11,271 nt of DNA from Burkholderiales bacterium. Its GTDB lineage: Bacteria; Pseudomonadota; Gammaproteobacteria; Burkholderiales; Burkholderiaceae_C. Of this stretch, positions 1 through 10,956 are shown piece after piece. The stretch's first letter is position 1; the number at the start of each line of letters is the position of its first letter. The notes beneath the pieces are model-generated. The model was not told where the DNA came from, did no database searches, and saw only the letters and a list, made by a program, of their open reading frames with translations. A program made the position numbers and the translations under genes. The stretch covers positions 1 to 11,271 of the forward strand of contig JANXMO010000196.1 of the NCBI GenBank assembly GCA_025354615.1, read 5' to 3'.

Positions 1-2
1 CG

Positions 3-2477
<2,475 letters not shown>

Positions 2478-2526
2478 GTTGCTTGTGCACCTGCTTTTTG
2501 CAAACTTTCCTTTTGCCAGACGCCAT

Positions 2527-2540
2527 CCGCCGTACGGCGG
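2527..2540. repeat. 14-bp perfect palindrome between the two kinase genes
   Basis: CCGCCGTACGGCGG reads identically on both strands. It lies 49 nt after the stop of the first kinase and 28 nt before the preferred ATG of the second. It could be an operator or form a small hairpin in a read-through transcript. No T-run follows, so it is not a typical intrinsic terminator. Its function is unknown, and in such GC-rich DNA a palindrome of this length could arise by chance. Confidence 0.4.
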
Positions 2541-2568
2541 CAGGCCTGAGCTGCGCGGCCGTCATCAA

Positions 2569-5505
2569 ATGCCCGGTATGAATGACCCATTGCTTCCTCA
2601 CAATGCACAAGGCCCAGGCCTGCTGTTCGCGCCGCCACGGCAGCCCGGGCTGTCAGCCGATGAATTCACGGTGCCCGCGGCCGTGGTCGAGGAGCCCATC
2701 AACATTTTGATCGTCGACGACGAGCCGAAGAACCTGGTAGTGCTCGAAACCCTGCTCGACGCGCCCCACTACCGGCTGGTGCGTGCAACTTCAGCCGACC
2801 AGGCGCTGCTGGCGCTGGTGGCGGAAGAATTTGCGCTGTTGATTCTCGACATCCGCATGCCCGGGATGACCGGCTTCGAGCTGGCGCAAATCATCAAGAC
2901 GCGCAAAAAAACAGCGCAGGTGCCCATCATCTTCCTCACGGCTTACTACAACGAAGACCAGCACGTGTTGGAGGGCTATGGCAGCGGCGCGGTCGACTAC
3001 CTGCACAAACCCGTCAATGCAGCCGTCTTGCGCTCCAAGGTGGCGATTTTTGCGCAGCTGCACCGCAAAAGCCGCGAAGTCGCCTGGACCAACCAGGCAT
3101 TGCGGGCCGAAATCAGCGACCGGCGGCGCGCCGAAGAGCAGCTGCGCGAACTCAATGAGGTGCTCGATTTGCGGGTGGCGCAGCGCACCGATGCGCTGTC
3201 AGCCAGCGACGCCCGCTTGCGCCTGGCAACCGACACCGTCGGCCTGGGCATCTGGATTTGGCAGCCGGGGGACGATGCCTGGGTCTGGGAAAACGACTGG
3301 CTGTTCGACATGCTGGGCATCAGCCGTAACGAGGGGCCTACCTCGGCGGCGCAGTTCGCAGCCACTTTCGTCCATCGACAAGACCGCCCGTTGTTCGAGC
3401 GCGCCATCAACAACACGCTGCACCAAGGCGCCGCATTGCAGCTGGAACTGCGCCTGCAACGCCCTGACGGCATGCTGTGCTGGGCCGAATTCGCCGGCAA
3501 CAAGGTGATGGAACCTGACGGCAGCCAGCGCGTGCTGGGCACAGTGCGCGACACCACGCAACGGCAGCGGGCCGAGCAAGAGCTGCGTGACAGCGAGGCG
3601 CGCTACAGAGCGCTTTTCCATTCGATCGACGAAGGTTTTTGCGTGGCCGACATGCTGTTCGACGCCACCGGCGCGGCCGTCGATTTCCGCTTTGCCGAAT
3701 GCAATCTTGCTTTTGGCAAGCACTCCGGCCTGGTGGCCGCGACCGGCAAATGCATGCGTGAACTGGTGCCCGATTTTGAAAGGAGTTGGCTCGAAGCCTT
3801 CGGCCGGGTGGCGTCGTCGGGCGAGGCCTTTCGGCAAATGGGCGAAATCAAATCACTGCATCGTTTTCTGGAAATTCACGCGTTTCGCCTGGGCGCCACA
3901 GGCAGCGGCAAAGTCGCCATCTTGCTGCGTGACATCACCGAGCGCAGCAAGGCCGAGGAAGCCTTGCGCGAACGTGAGCGCTTCCTGAGCACCGTGACGG
4001 CCGCGGCGCGCATCGGCTTGGCGGTTGTCGAGCCTGGTGACGTGTACCGGTTCGCGAACGATGCGTATGCGCAGATGCTGCAGCTCGCGCCGGGCGCCAT
4101 GGTCGGCCAGCCGGTGTTCAACAGCTTGCCCGACATCTGGGCTGGCGCGCGCGCCCCGCTGCAACATGCCTTCAACGGCGCGCGCGAATCGTTTGAATTC
4201 GCATTGCCAGGCCGGGCGCAAGACGACCGCTTGCGCCACTTCGGAGTTTTCCTCGAGCCGCATATCGACATCCACGGTTTGCACACCGTTGCCGTGGTGG
4301 TGATCGAGATCACCGACTTGAAACAGCTCGAATCCGAGCTGCGCGACACCGACCGCCGGAAAGACGAGTTTCTCGCCACCTTGGCGCATGAGCTGCGCAA
4401 CCCGCTGGCGCCGGTGCGCAATGCGGTTCACATGCTTCATTTGAAAGATTCATCGGCGGCGCAGCTGCAATGGGCGCGAGAGGTCATCGACAGGCAAGTC
4501 AAAGTGATGACGCGCTTGATCGACGACTTGATGGATGTCAGCCGAATCAACCAGGGCCGCATCGAGTTGCGGCGCGAGGCCGTGCCCTTGGCCAAAGTGC
4601 TGGCATGGGCGATCGAGGCCAGCCGCCCGCAAATCGAGGAATACGGGCACCAACTGGCGTTGCATCTGCCCGCTGACGAGCCGCTGATGCTCGATGCCGA
4701 CGTCACGCGGCTGTCGCAGGTGTTCATGAACCTGCTGACCAACGCGGCCAAGTACACCGACCGGTCGGGCCGGATCGACGTCACCGTCAGACGCGAAGGC
4801 GACGATGCGGTGGTCACCGTGAAAGACAACGGCATCGGGATTGCGACTGACAAATTGCGCAGCGTGTTCGTGATGTTTTCGCAGGTGGAAGACGCTTTGT
4901 CACGCTCCCGCGGCGGGCTGGGTATTGGCTTGTCGCTGGCCAAACGGCTGGTTGAAATGCATGGCGGCCGCGTCAAGGCCCGCAGCACCGGCCTGGGCCA
5001 GGGCAGTGAATTCGAAGTGGTGCTGCCGCTGGCCCTTGACCCGACACCGCCCGAGGCGCCAGCCGCCATGCCGGGCCGCCAGGCCCCCGAGCCGATACCG
5101 GCCAATGCCAGTGCCGCCCCAGCTCCTGTGCGTGTTTTGGTGATCGACGACAACCGCGATGGCGCCGACAGTCTGACGGCGCTTCTGTCGCTGTTGGGCT
5201 ATGCGGTGCAAACCGGTTATGACGGCGAAGCCGCGGTAAGCCTGGCCCTTGAATTTGCCCCCAACATCGTGCTGCTGGACATCGGCTTGCCGAAGATCAG
5301 CGGCTATGAAGCCTGCAAACGCATCCGCGCACAGCCCGGCGGGCAGCACATGGCCCTGGTCGCCATGACCGGCTGGGGCGACGAAGAAGCCCAACGCAAA
5401 GGCAAGGAAGCCGGGTTCGATCGGCACTTGATCAAGCCGGTGGACGAAGCCTTGTTGATGTCGACGCTGGCGGAATTGTCGAAATCACCAGCGCCCGCGG
5501 CTTGA
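2569..5505 (+). CDS. Hybrid sensor histidine kinase/response regulator (REC-PAS-PAS-PAS-HisKA-HATPase-REC)
   Basis: This is probably a soluble, cytoplasmic phosphorelay kinase; no membrane segment is visible. Numbered from the ATG at 2569 (978 aa). An N-terminal receiver spans about 44-155 (Asp50/51, acceptor Asp94 in LDIRMPGM, Thr124, Lys147). A coiled coil covers about 160-205. Three PAS-like sensor regions follow at about 213-332, 340-460 and 470-585, with the first two ending in RDTT and RDIT-type PAC motifs. HisKA has His607 (LAHELRNPL). The ATPase has Asn721/Asn725, G1 DNGIG at 753-757 and G2 GGLGIG at 782-787. An Ala/Pro-rich linker leads to a C-terminal receiver at about 854-967 (Asp860/861, Asp904, Thr934, Lys956). 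The frame stays open back to a TTG at 2479, but residues before 2569 look non-conserved and no good ribosome site decides the start; ATG 2578 (MNDPLL) is equally possible. It follows the first kinase on the same strand, so co-transcription is likely. The signal and final output are unknown. Confidence 0.93.
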   Translation: MPGMNDPLLPHNAQGPGLLFAPPRQPGLSADEFTVPAAVVEEPINILIVDDEPKNLVVLETLLDAPHYRLVRATSADQALLALVAEEFALLILDIRMPGMTGFELAQIIKTRKKTAQVPIIFLTAYYNEDQHVLEGYGSGAVDYLHKPVNAAVLRSKVAIFAQLHRKSREVAWTNQALRAEISDRRRAEEQLRELNEVLDLRVAQRTDALSASDARLRLATDTVGLGIWIWQPGDDAWVWENDWLFDMLGISRNEGPTSAAQFAATFVHRQDRPLFERAINNTLHQGAALQLELRLQRPDGMLCWAEFAGNKVMEPDGSQRVLGTVRDTTQRQRAEQELRDSEARYRALFHSIDEGFCVADMLFDATGAAVDFRFAECNLAFGKHSGLVAATGKCMRELVPDFERSWLEAFGRVASSGEAFRQMGEIKSLHRFLEIHAFRLGATGSGKVAILLRDITERSKAEEALRERERFLSTVTAAARIGLAVVEPGDVYRFANDAYAQMLQLAPGAMVGQPVFNSLPDIWAGARAPLQHAFNGARESFEFALPGRAQDDRLRHFGVFLEPHIDIHGLHTVAVVVIEITDLKQLESELRDTDRRKDEFLATLAHELRNPLAPVRNAVHMLHLKDSSAAQLQWAREVIDRQVKVMTRLIDDLMDVSRINQGRIELRREAVPLAKVLAWAIEASRPQIEEYGHQLALHLPADEPLMLDADVTRLSQVFMNLLTNAAKYTDRSGRIDVTVRREGDDAVVTVKDNGIGIATDKLRSVFVMFSQVEDALSRSRGGLGIGLSLAKRLVEMHGGRVKARSTGLGQGSEFEVVLPLALDPTPPEAPAAMPGRQAPEPIPANASAAPAPVRVLVIDDNRDGADSLTALLSLLGYAVQTGYDGEAAVSLALEFAPNIVLLDIGLPKISGYEACKRIRAQPGGQHMALVAMTGWGDEEAQRKGKEAGFDRHLIKPVDEALLMSTLAELSKSPAPAA

Positions 5506-5557
5506 ACATTGAAGCAGGCCAGCCCGCTATCGACTGATTTCTATTGACTGCATCCGC

Positions 5558-6349
5558 ATGCTGTTTCTTTTGTCACCCGCCAAAGCGCTTGATTTCGATT
5601 CGCCGCATCACGTGCAGCGGCCCACCACACCGTCATTTATGGGCGAGGCGGCGGAATTGATCGGTTTGTTGAAGGCGCTGTCGCCTGAAGAGGTGGCGGC
5701 GTTGATGCGGCTTTCGCCAGCGCTGGCAGCTTTGAATGTGCAGCGTTATGCCGATTGGCGCCCGCGCGCCACGGCACGCAACAGCAAGCCGGCACTTCTG
5801 GCGTTCAACGGCGACGTTTATGACGGCCTGGGCGCCGCTTCGCTGGACGACGCGGCGCTGGCATGGGCGCAGCAGCACCTGGCGATTTTGAGCGGCCTCT
5901 ACGGCGTGTTGCGCCCGCTCGACCGGCTGCAGCCCTACCGGTTGGAGATGGGCTCGCCACTGGCCACGGCGCGCGGGCGTTCGCTGTACGACTATTGGGG
6001 CGACCGGCTGGCTGTGCGGTTGAACCGCTGGGTGCAACGCGATGCCAGCCCGGTGATCATCAACCTGGCCTCGCAGGAATATTTCAAGGCGGTCAACCGG
6101 CCGGCCCTGAAGCCGCGGGTGATCGACTGCGTGTTCGAAGAGGCCCGCGACGGTGGTTACCAAGTGATTGGTTTTTTCGCCAAGCGTGCCCGCGGCCTGA
6201 TGGCGCGCCACGCGATTTGCAATCGGGTGGCCGTGCCCGAGGCGCTGCAGGATTTCAACGAGGCGGGATACGCTTTTGCCGCCGCGGCCTCCAGCCCCAG
6301 CCGGTTCGTGTTCCGCCGCGAGCGCGTGCCGGGTGTGGCCAGCGCCTGA
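5558..6349 (+). CDS. yaaA: Peroxide stress protein YaaA (DUF328/UPF0246 family)
   Basis: The 263-residue product matches the YaaA family along its full length; the E. coli protein, recalled from memory, is about 258 aa. Family landmarks are all present: start MLFLLSPAK, FNGDVYDGL at 83-91, LSGLYGVLRPLD at 111-122, PYRLEMG at 126-132, LYDYWG at 143-148, NLASQEYF at 169-176, KRARGLMAR at 209-217 and FNEAGY at 233-238. In E. coli, YaaA is cytosolic, is induced by OxyR and lowers free intracellular iron during hydrogen peroxide stress, limiting Fenton damage; it also has DNA-binding activity. The ATG at 5558 is chosen because the family normally begins with M-L-x-L-x-SPAK, although no clear Shine-Dalgarno precedes it. 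The gene sits 52 bp after the second kinase and 25 nt before a dioxygenase gene. I see no OxyR-type site with confidence. Identification is very secure; function in this organism is by homology. Confidence 0.96.
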   Translation: MLFLLSPAKALDFDSPHHVQRPTTPSFMGEAAELIGLLKALSPEEVAALMRLSPALAALNVQRYADWRPRATARNSKPALLAFNGDVYDGLGAASLDDAALAWAQQHLAILSGLYGVLRPLDRLQPYRLEMGSPLATARGRSLYDYWGDRLAVRLNRWVQRDASPVIINLASQEYFKAVNRPALKPRVIDCVFEEARDGGYQVIGFFAKRARGLMARHAICNRVAVPEALQDFNEAGYAFAAAASSPSRFVFRRERVPGVASA

Positions 6350-6374
6350 CAACGGCGGTTCAACAAAACCGGCC

Positions 6375-7196
6375 ATGCCTTCGAGGCCTTTCACTGCGCC
6401 GCCCTGGCCCGATATGTCGCAATGGGTTTTGCAGCAACAGGCAAACGGACATTCGCCGCAAGTATTGATCGCCTCGCTGCGCCGCAGCGGTTGGCCACCG
6501 GCTGCCGTGCGTGCGCTGTTGCAGTCAACTGGCGGCGCGCGGCCGCTTCCCCAGCCGCGCGCCATCGATGCGGCGCTCACCGCCCACTTGCCGGGCGCGC
6601 AACCCCGTGTGCTGCTGCAGTTGGACCAGCCGCGGCTCACGGTGTTTGGCGATCTGCTGCTGCCTGAGGAATGCGATGCGCTGGTCGGCTTGGCTAGGCC
6701 CCGTTTGCAGCGGTCGCAAACCGTGGCCTTGCGCAGCGGTGGCGGCCAGGCAACGCTGCGGCGCACCAGCGAGGGCATGTTCTTCAAACGTGGCGAAAAC
6801 GCATGCTGCCAGCGCATCGAAGCGCGCCTGGCCGCCTTGCTGAATTGGCCGCTGGAGCACAGCGAGGGGCTGCAGGTGCTGCGTTATCTGCCCGGCACCG
6901 AGTACAAGCCGCACTTTGATTACTTCGACCCGCTGCAACCGGGCACCTCAACGCTGTTGCGCCGGGGCGGCCAGCGCGTGGCTACGTTTATCTTGTACCT
7001 CAACACCCCGCAAAGCGGCGGCGCCACGGTGTTCCCGGATGCCGGCCTGGAGGTCGCGGCCGTCAAAGGCGGTGCGGTCTTTTTCAGCTACGACCGCCCT
7101 GATCGCGCCACTGGCACGCTGCATGGTGGCGCGCCTGTCATTGCCGGTGAAAAATGGGTTGCCACGCAGTGGCTGCGCGAGCGCGTTTTCAGGTAA
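6375..7196 (+). CDS. 2-oxoglutarate/Fe(II)-dependent dioxygenase, prolyl-4-hydroxylase-like
   Basis: A 273-residue protein whose C-terminal two thirds is a prolyl-4-hydroxylase alpha-subunit type fold. Such enzymes use 2-oxoglutarate, O2 and Fe(II) to hydroxylate a protein side chain or small molecule. The iron triad is visible as His180-x-Asp182 (KPHFDYFDP) and His250 (GTLHGG). Lys260 (AGEKWVATQW) is the expected 2-oxoglutarate ligand. Ser/Gly-rich strands and FILYLN at about 205-210 fit the double-stranded beta-helix. The first ~70 residues form a separate segment: a short helical module at about 14-50 (MSQWVLQQQ to VRALLQ) and a Pro-rich linker. No signal peptide is evident, so it is likely cytoplasmic. 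ATG 6375 is preferred over an upstream extension that would overlap yaaA; ATG 6414 is also possible, and none has a clear Shine-Dalgarno. It probably shares a transcript with yaaA. The substrate is unknown; some bacterial relatives hydroxylate elongation factor Tu. Confidence 0.88.
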   Translation: MPSRPFTAPPWPDMSQWVLQQQANGHSPQVLIASLRRSGWPPAAVRALLQSTGGARPLPQPRAIDAALTAHLPGAQPRVLLQLDQPRLTVFGDLLLPEECDALVGLARPRLQRSQTVALRSGGGQATLRRTSEGMFFKRGENACCQRIEARLAALLNWPLEHSEGLQVLRYLPGTEYKPHFDYFDPLQPGTSTLLRRGGQRVATFILYLNTPQSGGATVFPDAGLEVAAVKGGAVFFSYDRPDRATGTLHGGAPVIAGEKWVATQWLRERVFR

Positions 7197-7221
7197 CGTC
7201 GCCGTTCATGCGAATGTTGGC

Positions 7222-7231
7222 ATGTCGACAT
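7222..7231. repeat. 10-bp palindrome and nearby imperfect inverted repeat upstream of the small secreted-peptide gene
   Basis: ATGTCGACAT is a perfect palindrome in the 124-bp spacer between the dioxygenase and the small gene. Just downstream, 7233-7260 contains an imperfect inverted repeat (core CTGTC at 7238-7242 and GACAG at 7253-7257, extendable with a 2-nt bulge). Either could be a regulator site or an mRNA hairpin. No T-run follows, and no convincing -35/-10 pair was found in this spacer, although TTGAAC at 7264-7269 is -35-like. Confidence 0.25.
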
Positions 7232-7308
7232 CCTGCCCTGTCAACTCCGGTGGACAGCAGCCGTTGAACGACACGAGCACTTGCTCTTTCTTTGATTACC
7301 TACCCTTC

Positions 7309-7313
7309 AGGAG
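7309..7313 (+). promoter_or_regulatory. Strong ribosome binding site of the small secreted-peptide gene
   Basis: AGGAG lies 7 nt before the ATG at 7321. It is by far the clearest Shine-Dalgarno in the window, where most other genes have weak or no matches. It fixes the start of this small gene and rejects the longer in-frame reading that would begin inside the dioxygenase gene at 6916. It suggests efficient translation. Confidence 0.85.
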
Positions 7314-7320
7314 ATCTTCC

Positions 7321-7503
7321 ATGTCCAAACTGATTGCCGCCGTTATTGCTGCCACCTTCTCGATCGGCGCGTTTGCTGCTGACCCGGCCGCTTCTGTCAC
7401 CACCCCTTCAGCGCCTGCCGCAAAAGAATTCAAGAAAGAAGCACCCGCTGCCAAAAAGCACCACAGAGCGAAAAGAACCAAAAAAGCTGAAAAAGCAGTT
7501 TGA
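7321..7503 (+). CDS. Small secreted lysine-rich peptide, acid-shock (Asr)-like in composition
   Basis: A 60-residue protein. Residues 1-19 form a textbook Sec signal peptide: a Lys at position 3, a hydrophobic core (LIAAVIAATFSIG) and an AFA cleavage motif. Cleavage there would leave a 41-residue mature peptide, ADPAAS onward. The mature part is rich in Ala, Pro and Lys, with KK pairs and an HHR segment: 9 Lys, 2 Arg and 2 His against 4 acidic residues, a net charge near +7. It has no Cys and no predicted fold. The composition recalls periplasmic acid-shock protein Asr of enterobacteria (signal peptide plus Ala/Lys/His-rich basic tail), but I cannot show homology. The AGGAG site, the signal peptide and a terminator 15 nt after the stop all support a real gene, probably its own transcript. 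The coding end is A-rich compared with its GC-rich neighbours, partly because of the Lys codons. A charge-buffering or nucleic-acid or polyanion binding role in the periplasm is speculation. Confidence 0.85.
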   Translation: MSKLIAAVIAATFSIGAFAADPAASVTTPSAPAAKEFKKEAPAAKKHHRAKRTKKAEKAV

Positions 7504-7518
7504 AGCGCTGTTGAATGG

Positions 7519-7548
7519 AAAAACCCCCGGTCTTGGCCGGGGGTTTTT
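7519..7548. terminator. Bidirectional intrinsic terminator shared by the small gene and rhlE
   Basis: A perfect 12-bp inverted repeat: AAAAACCCCCGG at 7519-7530 and CCGGGGGTTTTT at 7537-7548, with a 6-nt loop (TCTTGG). The GC stem is flanked by A5 on one side and T5 on the other, so both strands give a hairpin followed by a U-run. It lies 15 nt after the small gene's stop and 15 nt after the rhlE stop on the other strand, exactly where convergent genes would share a terminator. Confidence 0.93.
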
Positions 7549-7563
7549 CATTGGGGGGGTGTT

Positions 7564-8967
7564 TTAACGCTTGGGTGCGCCGCGTGAAGGGGCCGGCGAG
7601 GGCCGGCGCCCATCGCCCCGCGGGGCGCCTTGTGCGCGGCCAGCCGTACCAGGGCGCGACGGTGCCTGCCGAGAATCGCTTCGTCCACCACCACCGCCGC
7701 CGCCACCACCACCACCGCCGTGCGAGCCACGGCTGCCACCCGCCGCTGGGCGGTGCCCGCCTCGGCTGGCGCCTTCGCCGATCACCATCCGTCCCAGCAC
7801 GATGGGCTCGGGTTTTTCACCGGGCTGCGGCTCGAAGCCCGGCACGGTTTCCTTTGGAATCTCGCGTTTGATCAGTCGCTCGATGTCCCTCAAAAAGCCG
7901 TTTTCATCCACGCAAACCAGTGACACCGCCTCGCCCTGCGCGCCGGCCCGGCCGGTGCGACCGATGCGGTGCACATAGTCTTCCGGCACATTGGGCAGCT
8001 CGTAGTTGACGACGTGCGGCAGCTGGTCGATGTCGATGCCACGCGCGGCAATGTCGGTCGCTACCAACACCGTCAAATCGCCGGTCTTGAACTCGGCCAG
8101 CGCCTTGGTGCGTGCGGTCTGGCTTTTGTTGCCGTGGATGGCCATGGCGCTGATGCCGGCGTCCAGCAGGTGCTCGACCAGCCGGTTGGCGCCATGTTTC
8201 ATGCGGGTGAACACCAGCACCTGGTCCCAGTCATGGGTTTTGATCAGATGAATGAGCAGGTCTTTCTTGCGCTCGCGCCCGACCGGGTGAACTTTCTGCG
8301 CAATGCTGTCGTTCGTCTGGTTGCGCCGCGCCACTTCGATCAGCGCCGGGGCGTTGAGCAGCCGGTCGGCCAAGGCCTTGATTTCATCGCTGAAGGTGGC
8401 ACTGAACAGCAGGCTCTGCTTTTTCTGCGGCAACACCGCCAGCACCTTTTTGATGTCGTGGATGAAACCCATGTCGAGCATGCGGTCGGCTTCATCAAGC
8501 ACGAAGATTTCGACCTGGCTCAAATCCAGCGTGCGCTGCTGGTGGTGGTCGAGCAGGCGCCCCGGTGTGGCGACGAGGATGTCAACGCCGCGCTTGAGTT
8601 TGTCAATCTGCGGCTGCATGCCGACGCCGCCAAACATCACCATCGACGTCAGCTTGCTGTATTTGCCGTACGTGCGCACGCTTTCCTCGACTTGCGCTGC
8701 CAATTCGCGGGTGGGCGTCAGCACCAGTGCGCGGATCGGTATGCGGCCCCGGGCGTCGCACACGGCGGGTGTGGTCATCAAGCGGTGCAGCATCGGTAAC
8801 GTAAAACCGGCGGTTTTGCCCGTGCCGGTTTGCGCGCCGCCGAGCAAATCACCGCCACCCAGCACGACGGGAATGGCTTGCGCCTGGATGGGCGTGGGCG
8901 TGGTGTAGCCGTATTCAGCGACGGCACGCAGCAAAGGCTCGGCCAAGCCGAGAGATTCAAAAGACAT
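7564..8967 (-). CDS. rhlE: DEAD-box ATP-dependent RNA helicase RhlE
   Basis: A 467-residue RNA helicase that unwinds short RNA duplexes using ATP. RhlE proteins act in ribosome maturation and RNA turnover in the cytoplasm. All family motifs are present: Q-motif with Phe3 and Gln28 (TPTPIQ), Walker A AQTGTGKT at 45-52, PTRELA at 85-90, TPGR at 134-137, DEAD at 158-161, SAT at 189-191, [10 protein letters not shown] at 303-312 and HRIGRTGR at 333-340. The start MSFESLGL and the order of motifs are typical of RhlE rather than DbpA, SrmB or RhlB. The C-terminal ~70 residues are a disordered Arg/Gly/Pro/Ser tail with an uninterrupted run of 12 glycines (417-428), usual for RNA-binding extensions in this group. 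The ATG at 8967 is preceded by only a weak GGA. The gene is convergent with the small secreted-peptide gene and divergent from ettA. Identification as a DEAD-box helicase is certain; RhlE is the best subfamily. Confidence 0.95.
   Translation of the reverse strand: MSFESLGLAEPLLRAVAEYGYTTPTPIQAQAIPVVLGGGDLLGGAQTGTGKTAGFTLPMLHRLMTTPAVCDARGRIPIRALVLTPTRELAAQVEESVRTYGKYSKLTSMVMFGGVGMQPQIDKLKRGVDILVATPGRLLDHHQQRTLDLSQVEIFVLDEADRMLDMGFIHDIKKVLAVLPQKKQSLLFSATFSDEIKALADRLLNAPALIEVARRNQTNDSIAQKVHPVGRERKKDLLIHLIKTHDWDQVLVFTRMKHGANRLVEHLLDAGISAMAIHGNKSQTARTKALAEFKTGDLTVLVATDIAARGIDIDQLPHVVNYELPNVPEDYVHRIGRTGRAGAQGEAVSLVCVDENGFLRDIERLIKREIPKETVPGFEPQPGEKPEPIVLGRMVIGEGASRGGHRPAAGGSRGSHGGGGGGGGGGGGRSDSRQAPSRPGTAGRAQGAPRGDGRRPSPAPSRGAPKR
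7684..7719 (-). repeat. In-frame GGN trinucleotide tract encoding poly-glycine in rhlE
   Basis: Twelve consecutive Gly codons (GGN on the minus strand; CCN-type triplets on the plus strand, mostly ACC and GCC) encode residues 417-428 of RhlE. The tract is a near-perfect trinucleotide repeat. Slippage by whole units would lengthen or shorten the flexible RNA-binding tail without a frameshift. Confidence 0.8.
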
Positions 8968-9223
8968 GGGATTCCAAAGGCGGGTCGGCCCGTCGCCTTG
9001 ATGAAGGGCGCCAGTCGAGGGCAGAGGGTGCGGGAGGGCCGCCGCAAAGACGGCGCGCTCGGGTCAGGATGACGGCAGCTGCAGTGACTGGTGTCTGCGC
9101 TGGTGGGCTGGAGTTTAACGGGTCAAACCTTCCGGCCCAACACCGGTTCAAAGGCCAGGGCACGCGGCGCACCGGATAATCCGGCTTCATTTCCATTTTT
9201 CCATCACACCGCGAGCGCAGCGC
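8968..9223. promoter_or_regulatory. Divergent spacer between rhlE and ettA, presumed to hold both promoters
   Basis: This 256-bp stretch lies between two divergent starts and has no convincing ORF, so it must carry the leader and promoter of at least one and probably both genes. Toward ettA, a GATAAT hexamer at 9175-9180 resembles a sigma-70 -10 box and sits inside the inverted repeat CCGGAT-A-ATCCGG (9172-9184), about 40 nt before the ettA ATG. No good -35 is found at 16-18 bp spacing. Toward rhlE, a TTTGACC (minus strand, 9121-9127) is -35-like but lacks a good -10. A short hairpin (CGCCG at 9040-9044, CGGCG at 9051-9055) would lie in the rhlE leader. The assignment rests mainly on gene layout. 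Confidence 0.5.
9172..9184 (+). promoter_or_regulatory. Inverted repeat overlapping a candidate -10 box upstream of ettA
   Basis: CCGGATAATCCGG is a 6-bp inverted repeat around a single central A and contains the -10-like GATAAT. If used as a promoter, transcription would start near 9187 and give a leader of roughly 37 nt before the ettA ATG. The symmetry would suit a dimeric repressor. The missing -35 match keeps confidence low. Confidence 0.3.
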
Positions 9224-10888
<1,665 letters not shown>

Positions 10889-10899
10889 CTGGCACCGTC

Positions 10900-10938
10900 C
10901 CGCGGCTGCCTTGCATGCAGCGCGGCCTTTTGCAGTTT
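10900..10938 (+). terminator. Probable intrinsic terminator downstream of ettA
   Basis: CCGCGGCTGC (10900-10909) pairs with GCAGCGCGG (10917-10925) with one bulged G and a 7-nt loop. It is followed by CCTTTTGCAGTTTT, a split T-rich tail. It begins 11 nt after the ettA stop. The interrupted T-run makes it weaker than the terminator at 7519-7548, but its place between ettA and the next gene fits. Confidence 0.55.
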
Positions 10939-10956
10939 TAAGAGCCAGCTTTGAGC

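Noticed and set aside
4437..5153. A 238-codon minus-strand frame inside the second kinase
   Set aside because: It is Ser/Arg-rich shadow translation opposite the intact HisKA and ATPase motifs.
5544..5572. TTGACT as a -35 box for a yaaA promoter
   Set aside because: No -10-like hexamer lies at 16-18 bp spacing, and the expected position falls inside the yaaA coding start.
5633..6817. A 394-codon open frame on the minus strand across yaaA and the dioxygenase
   Set aside because: It is antisense to two clearly conserved genes, spans their boundary and has no recognisable motif. Long antisense frames are expected in GC-rich coding DNA.
6916..7320. In-frame extension of the small secreted peptide upstream into the dioxygenase gene
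   Set aside because: The ATG at 7321 has an AGGAG at ideal spacing and directly begins a signal peptide. The upstream extension overlaps the conserved C-terminus of the dioxygenase in another frame.
7684..7719. CCR-rich tract considered as part of a CRISPR or noncoding repeat array
   Set aside because: It is a simple triplet run with no spacers and is fully explained as in-frame poly-Gly codons of rhlE.
7969..8799. A 276-codon plus-strand frame inside rhlE
   Set aside because: It mirrors the helicase coding strand, where every DEAD-box motif is present. Its own translation has no family signature.
9031..9060. Short hairpin in the rhlE leader considered as a riboswitch or terminator
   Set aside because: The stem is only about 5 bp, has no U-run and matches no riboswitch pattern I recognise.
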